From: Halicephalobus mephisto
Lineage: Eukaryota > Nematoda > Chromadorea > Rhabditida > Panagrolaimidae
Direction: 5' to 3'
NCBI GenBank assembly: GCA_009193035.1
Contig: SWDT01000026.1
Coordinates: 1-64,000, forward strand
Length of the DNA stretch: 64,000 nt
In this document: positions 60,647-64,000 of the stretch, piece by piece
Layout: each line of letters opens with the position of its first letter
Position numbering within the stretch: the first letter of the stretch is position 1
Translations under genes and position numbers: made by a program
The notes under the pieces: generated by a model
What the model saw: the letters and a program-made list of their open reading frames with translations, nothing else
Told to the model about the DNA's origin: nothing
The model's database searches: none

Positions 60647-62655
60647 TTACTTCCCTGGACCGGCGAAACTCGAAAATTTACTGGCCTAAAAATCAAAATT
60701 TAATTTTTTTAAAATTAATTTTTTTACGAACTTGTAATTTGGCGTACATCATATCCACCAAATCACAGCCTTGGGAGAGTCCTGCGTTGATGACACAGCT
60801 TCGATCACGACGATGCCTGGGTCTGAAATTTTAAAAATTTTATTTTATTTTTTAATTAAATTTTTCCGGAATTTTTTACTTCCTTGTCACGTTTTCCACC
60901 CCGAAGTTTTTTGTATTTTTAGAAGTAAATTTAAATTTAAAACTCGTCATACTGAGTTTTTTAATATTTTTAATAAATAATTATTACTTACACCCCGAGG
61001 GCGTGCTGGACTAAATTTAAAAGTTTTCCAAAAAAAAATAAAATTCTCCTAAATTAAAAATTTTTTTCAAAAAATAAAATTCTTCCAAATTCTAAAAATT
61101 TTAAAATTAAAAAAAATAAAATTCTCCTAAATTAAAAATTTTCTTCAAAAAATAAAATTTTTCCAAATTTTTAAATTTAAATTTTTCAAAAAATATTCAA
61201 AAAAACTTTTTTCTAAATTTTTATTAATTTTGAAATTCCCTAAAAATATATGGATTTTTTGAATATGATGCATTTCAGATAATCACATTATTGTAAAAAT
61301 TGAAACTAAATGTTATTACGAAATAGTTTCAGCACGAATTTCGGAATTTTCTGGATTTTAAAATTTTCGGTTTTTAATAACTTTAAAAATTTGCATTAAA
61401 TTTTGAATAATTCTAAAAAAGTACAGTTTTTGAAAATTTTAGAATTTTAATGGATTCTGGAAACTTAGAAATTTTTATAAAATTCTGAAAATTTAAGTTT
61501 AAAAATCTTCCATTTTTTAAATTTAAATTTTTAAATTTTAAATTTTAACTTTTTAAATTTTTAAATTTTTAAAATCATTGAAAATTCGGAATTCTGAATA
61601 CTTCAATAAAATTTCCGAAAAAGTTAGAGTTTACTGTATTTCGGAAGATTGTTTTTTGCAAAATAGTAACCTTATTAAAAAATAAAATTAACGGAAATTT
61701 ATGTTTAACTATTTATGAACGTGGTGCGACACTTGTGTTCCAACCATTTATGTTCTAATTTTAACAACTTTAATTCAGAAATTTAAAAGCCATTTTAGAT
61801 AATTTTATATTTTTATAAAATCCCAAAATAAAATTTTAAAAATTCTTAAAATCAAATTCGTCTTCAGAATCAAGATTGTGGAGATCGATTGTTGATTCTG
61901 ATTCCAGATTCAGAACTTACGGACTTGAGTATCTGGAGTTGAGTATTTTTTGTCCAGTTGTAATTTCAGAATTGAAACAAATTTTTGGGACACAGATGTC
62001 TAGAACATTTATGTTGCTTAACTAATTTCAGACACCTTTAAATTCGAACAAAAAGTATCTAGAATAAAGTACTCGAATTTGTAAATTCTGAATCTGAAGT
62101 CAAAATCTTAGATTCTGAAGGTTAATTCTCGATTTTGATTTCAAATTTAAAACGAAAATTCAGGATAAAAATACTGGAATCATACATATTGTGAAACTAA
62201 TTTTAGACACCTTTAAATTCGAACAAAAAGTATCTAGAATAAGGTACTCAATTCCCTAAATTCTGAATCTGAAATCAAAATCTTGAATTCTGAAGGTTAA
62301 TTCTCGATTTTGATTTCAAATTTAAAACAAAAATTCTGGATAAAAATATTGGAATCATACATATTGCGTAACTAATTTTAGACACCTTTAAAAAAGTATC
62401 TAGAATAAAGTACTCAAACCCCTAAATTCTGAATCTGAAGTCAAAATCTTGGATTCTGAAGGTAAATTCTCGATTTTGACTTCGGAATCAGGACTCAAAT
62501 GCCACATAACTTGTGCAAAATACCAAAACTTACTGTGTAGATTGGAGTTCTTGAGGAAACGGTCTTCTGTTCAGGATAAATTCCAATGGTTTGCTTTCCG
62601 CAAGAACCAAGATACAGACGAGGAAGAAAAAAATAAATCTATTCATAGACCACAT
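60647..62655 (-). CDS. Secreted amidated neuropeptide precursor, DH31/calcitonin type
   Basis: Three small exons join in phase: 62655-62534 (donor CACA|GTAAGTTTTG), 60822-60732 (acceptor AATTTCAG) and 60685-60647 (acceptor GATTTTTAG), giving an 83-residue precursor. Residues 1-20 (MWSMNRFIFFFLVCILVLAE) are a clear signal peptide. A short propeptide leads to the cleavage site RHRR. The mature peptide then contains SCVINAGLSQGCDLVD and ends SSFAGP-GK-stop, where Gly would be the amide donor and Lys would be trimmed. From GLS to the final Pro there are 27 residues, the same as in insect DH31, which shares GLS-x-G and ends AGGP-amide; the two Cys recall the calcitonin disulphide ring. It should act as a ligand for calcitonin/DH31-type class B receptors. 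AATAAA follows 87 bases after the stop. The 1.7 kb first intron holds a 175-base repeat. Confidence 0.8.
62031..62500. repeat. Tandem repeat, 175-base period, about 2.7 copies
   Basis: GACACCTTTAAA starts at 62031, 62206 and 62381. The units share AAAGTATCTAGAATAA, ATTCTGAATCTGAAGTC and TTAATTCTCGATTTTGA. The third copy runs into the first exon of the peptide gene at its 3' side and ends before 62534. Confidence 0.8.
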
Positions 62656-63189
62656 GATGAGAAGAAATCTGGAGGTTTGGCACCGCTAAAAATGATTTTC
62701 ACATAAAAATAATTGTTAATTTTTGGTCATTAGTAAAAGTTCGCTTCCTGGAAGAGGGTTAAAAAAGGAAATTGAAACCGACAAATCTGGTCAACAACAA
62801 CATCCCGAATACTAAGTTAGATATTTGATATTAATTTTAGAAAAATGATAAATCTTAGAGTCAAAAATTATCTATTTATACTTCAATAGAGTAAATTTAC
62901 TGTAAAATAAGATGTTTGAGGCGGAAGGAAGAAGGTGAGAAGGAAGAATGGGGGCTAAGGAAGAGGTGTAAGGGGTGAGGGTGAGGGGTCGAAGGAATAT
63001 AGAGGAACTGAAAGATCTAGAGGCTTACACACAAAAAACTAACTTTTGACACAGTAAAAAATGCAAATCGTGGCTATTGTAATCTTCATCACAAATGTCA
63101 AATATGAAAAATATAACGATTGTATTACATTTCGTAATTGTTAAAAACCAAAAGTTATGCTTTTTTGTGTAGAGGATAGGTTTAGAAAG

Positions 63190-63369
63190 GTAGTATATAT
63201 AGGAAGGGTAGTATATATAAGAAGGGTAGTATATATAAGAAAAGTAGTATATATAGAAAGAGTAGAATATATAAGAAAAGTAGTATATATAGGAAGGGTA
63301 GTATATATAGGAAGAGTAGTATATATAGGAAGAGTAGTATATATAGGAAGAGTAGTATATATAAGAAGA
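63190..63369. repeat. Minisatellite, 18-base period, ten copies
   Basis: Ten units close to GTAGTATATATAGGAAGA follow without a break. Because 18 is a multiple of three, open frames arise on both strands (VVYIGR on plus; similar short motifs on minus). These are artefacts of the repeat, not genes. It lies within a purine-rich stretch (about 62900-63560). Confidence 0.9.
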
Positions 63370-63698
63370 GGAGGAATGGAGAAGACAAGAAACAAAAAAG
63401 AATGCCGAAGGAACTAGTGGAAGTTAGAAGGGACAGGAGGGGGTCTGGGAAACGTCAGAATGATGTGGAAGAGAAACGGAAACGTGGGATAGAGGAGATA
63501 GGAAGGGACAGAAAGTAGAAAGGAAAATGGGATATAAAAGATAGAAGTTTAGGCACAGAAGAGATCTGGAGGATAAAAAAAGAGAAATCCAACATATTAA
63601 TAAATTTTAAGAATTTAAAAAAAGTCTGCAATTTTCTACAGTAACGACAAAGGAATTAAAATAGTCTACTTATATCCTAAATTGGCTCCGAATCTTAC

Positions 63699-63808
63699 TT
63701 TGGCCTCTTGAGACGAGTCTGGACGGATCCAATTTTGAGGGGGTGAGAAGGATTCACAAAAGAATTCCAAATGAGAACTCCCCGGTGAAAATGTGCTAAA
63801 TTGGTCAT
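63699..63808 (-). CDS. Candidate 5' exon of an unidentified gene
   Basis: From ATG at 63808 the frame reads MTNLAHFHRGVLIWNSFVN and continues to KIGSVQTRLKRPK, then meets a good donor (CCAAA|GTAAGATT) in phase 2. The Arg-rich, acid-free sequence resembles a mitochondrial targeting peptide. I could not find a convincing second exon between here and 62700: tested acceptors give short, low-complexity endings. It may be part of a small gene, or chance. Confidence 0.3.
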
Positions 63809-64000
63809 TCCTCGGTCTTTTCGAGATCCCAATTGATGTCAAAAGGATTTACATTAAAAAAAGTAAACAAAATTTGACGAGCAAAGGTTAAAGATGGAAA
63901 ATTTAGCTTCATGAAAAAAGACAGACGTGTTTAATTTTTATAAAACATGAAAATGCGCAAATTTCGAGGTAATTTGACGCTTTTAAAAAATTATAAATAA

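Noticed and set aside
60989..61007. 19-base exon-like segment (minus strand) between TTTAG and GTAAGTAA in the peptide gene intron
   Set aside because: Including it shifts the frame to an early stop; joining 62534 directly to 60822 restores the RHRR site and the peptide.
63141..63417. Open frames of 68-86 codons on both strands
   Set aside because: They are produced by the 18-base minisatellite, whose length is a multiple of three.
1..64000. tRNA, rRNA, CRISPR arrays, insertion sequences
   Set aside because: No cloverleaf B-box-like sequence, ribosomal sequence, spacer array or transposase was recognised on reading either strand.

Overview
The window reads as a piece of a Caenorhabditis-like nematode genome. 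The evidence is short AT-rich introns with GTAAGTTT donors and TTTCAG acceptors, acceptor-like sites a few bases 5' of several start codons (as expected for spliced-leader trans-splicing), the interspersed motif TTTCGCGTCGAGACC, and gene content. The species assignment is inference.

Bases 1-45655 (+) hold the 3' part of one giant muscle gene, the titin-like ttn-1. It runs as a Lys/Glu/Ala helical repeat array (1-4984), a disordered repetitive region ending in Ig domains (7439-13428), a long charged helix (about 13900-16480), an Ig/Fn3 block (16575-23048), and after a 13.8 kb intron a C-terminal run of 16 Ig domains (36844-44811) with a short tail to 45655. Exon phases are consistent throughout except in the first repeat array, where the frame breaks repeatedly, probably from sequence error. 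I find no titin/twitchin-type kinase domain, although one is expected directly after the last Fn3.

The 13.8 kb intron contains, on the minus strand, a six-transmembrane voltage-gated potassium channel resembling C. elegans EXP-2 (23239-25517, with a possible first exon at 32470-32480).

Downstream and convergent with ttn-1 is a five-exon, GPI-anchored Ly6 protein of the quiver/sleepless type (46924-48822, -). A 7.3 kb AT-rich, repeat-filled stretch follows.

Next comes a probable two-gene operon on the minus strand. The first gene encodes a single-pass mitochondrial-type protein (58845-58178). The second encodes an AKTIP/FTS-like UEV-fold protein (58041-56159). A satellite array of about 160 bp units lies upstream.

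At the right end is a short three-exon gene (62655-60647, -) for a secreted, amidated peptide of the DH31/calcitonin type. It is a hidden gene because each exon is very short.

The intergenic and intronic DNA carries many tandem repeats (periods 18, 40, about 43, 56, 87, about 160 and 175 bp) and a family of palindromes built on GGTCCTAAGTGGAAA.
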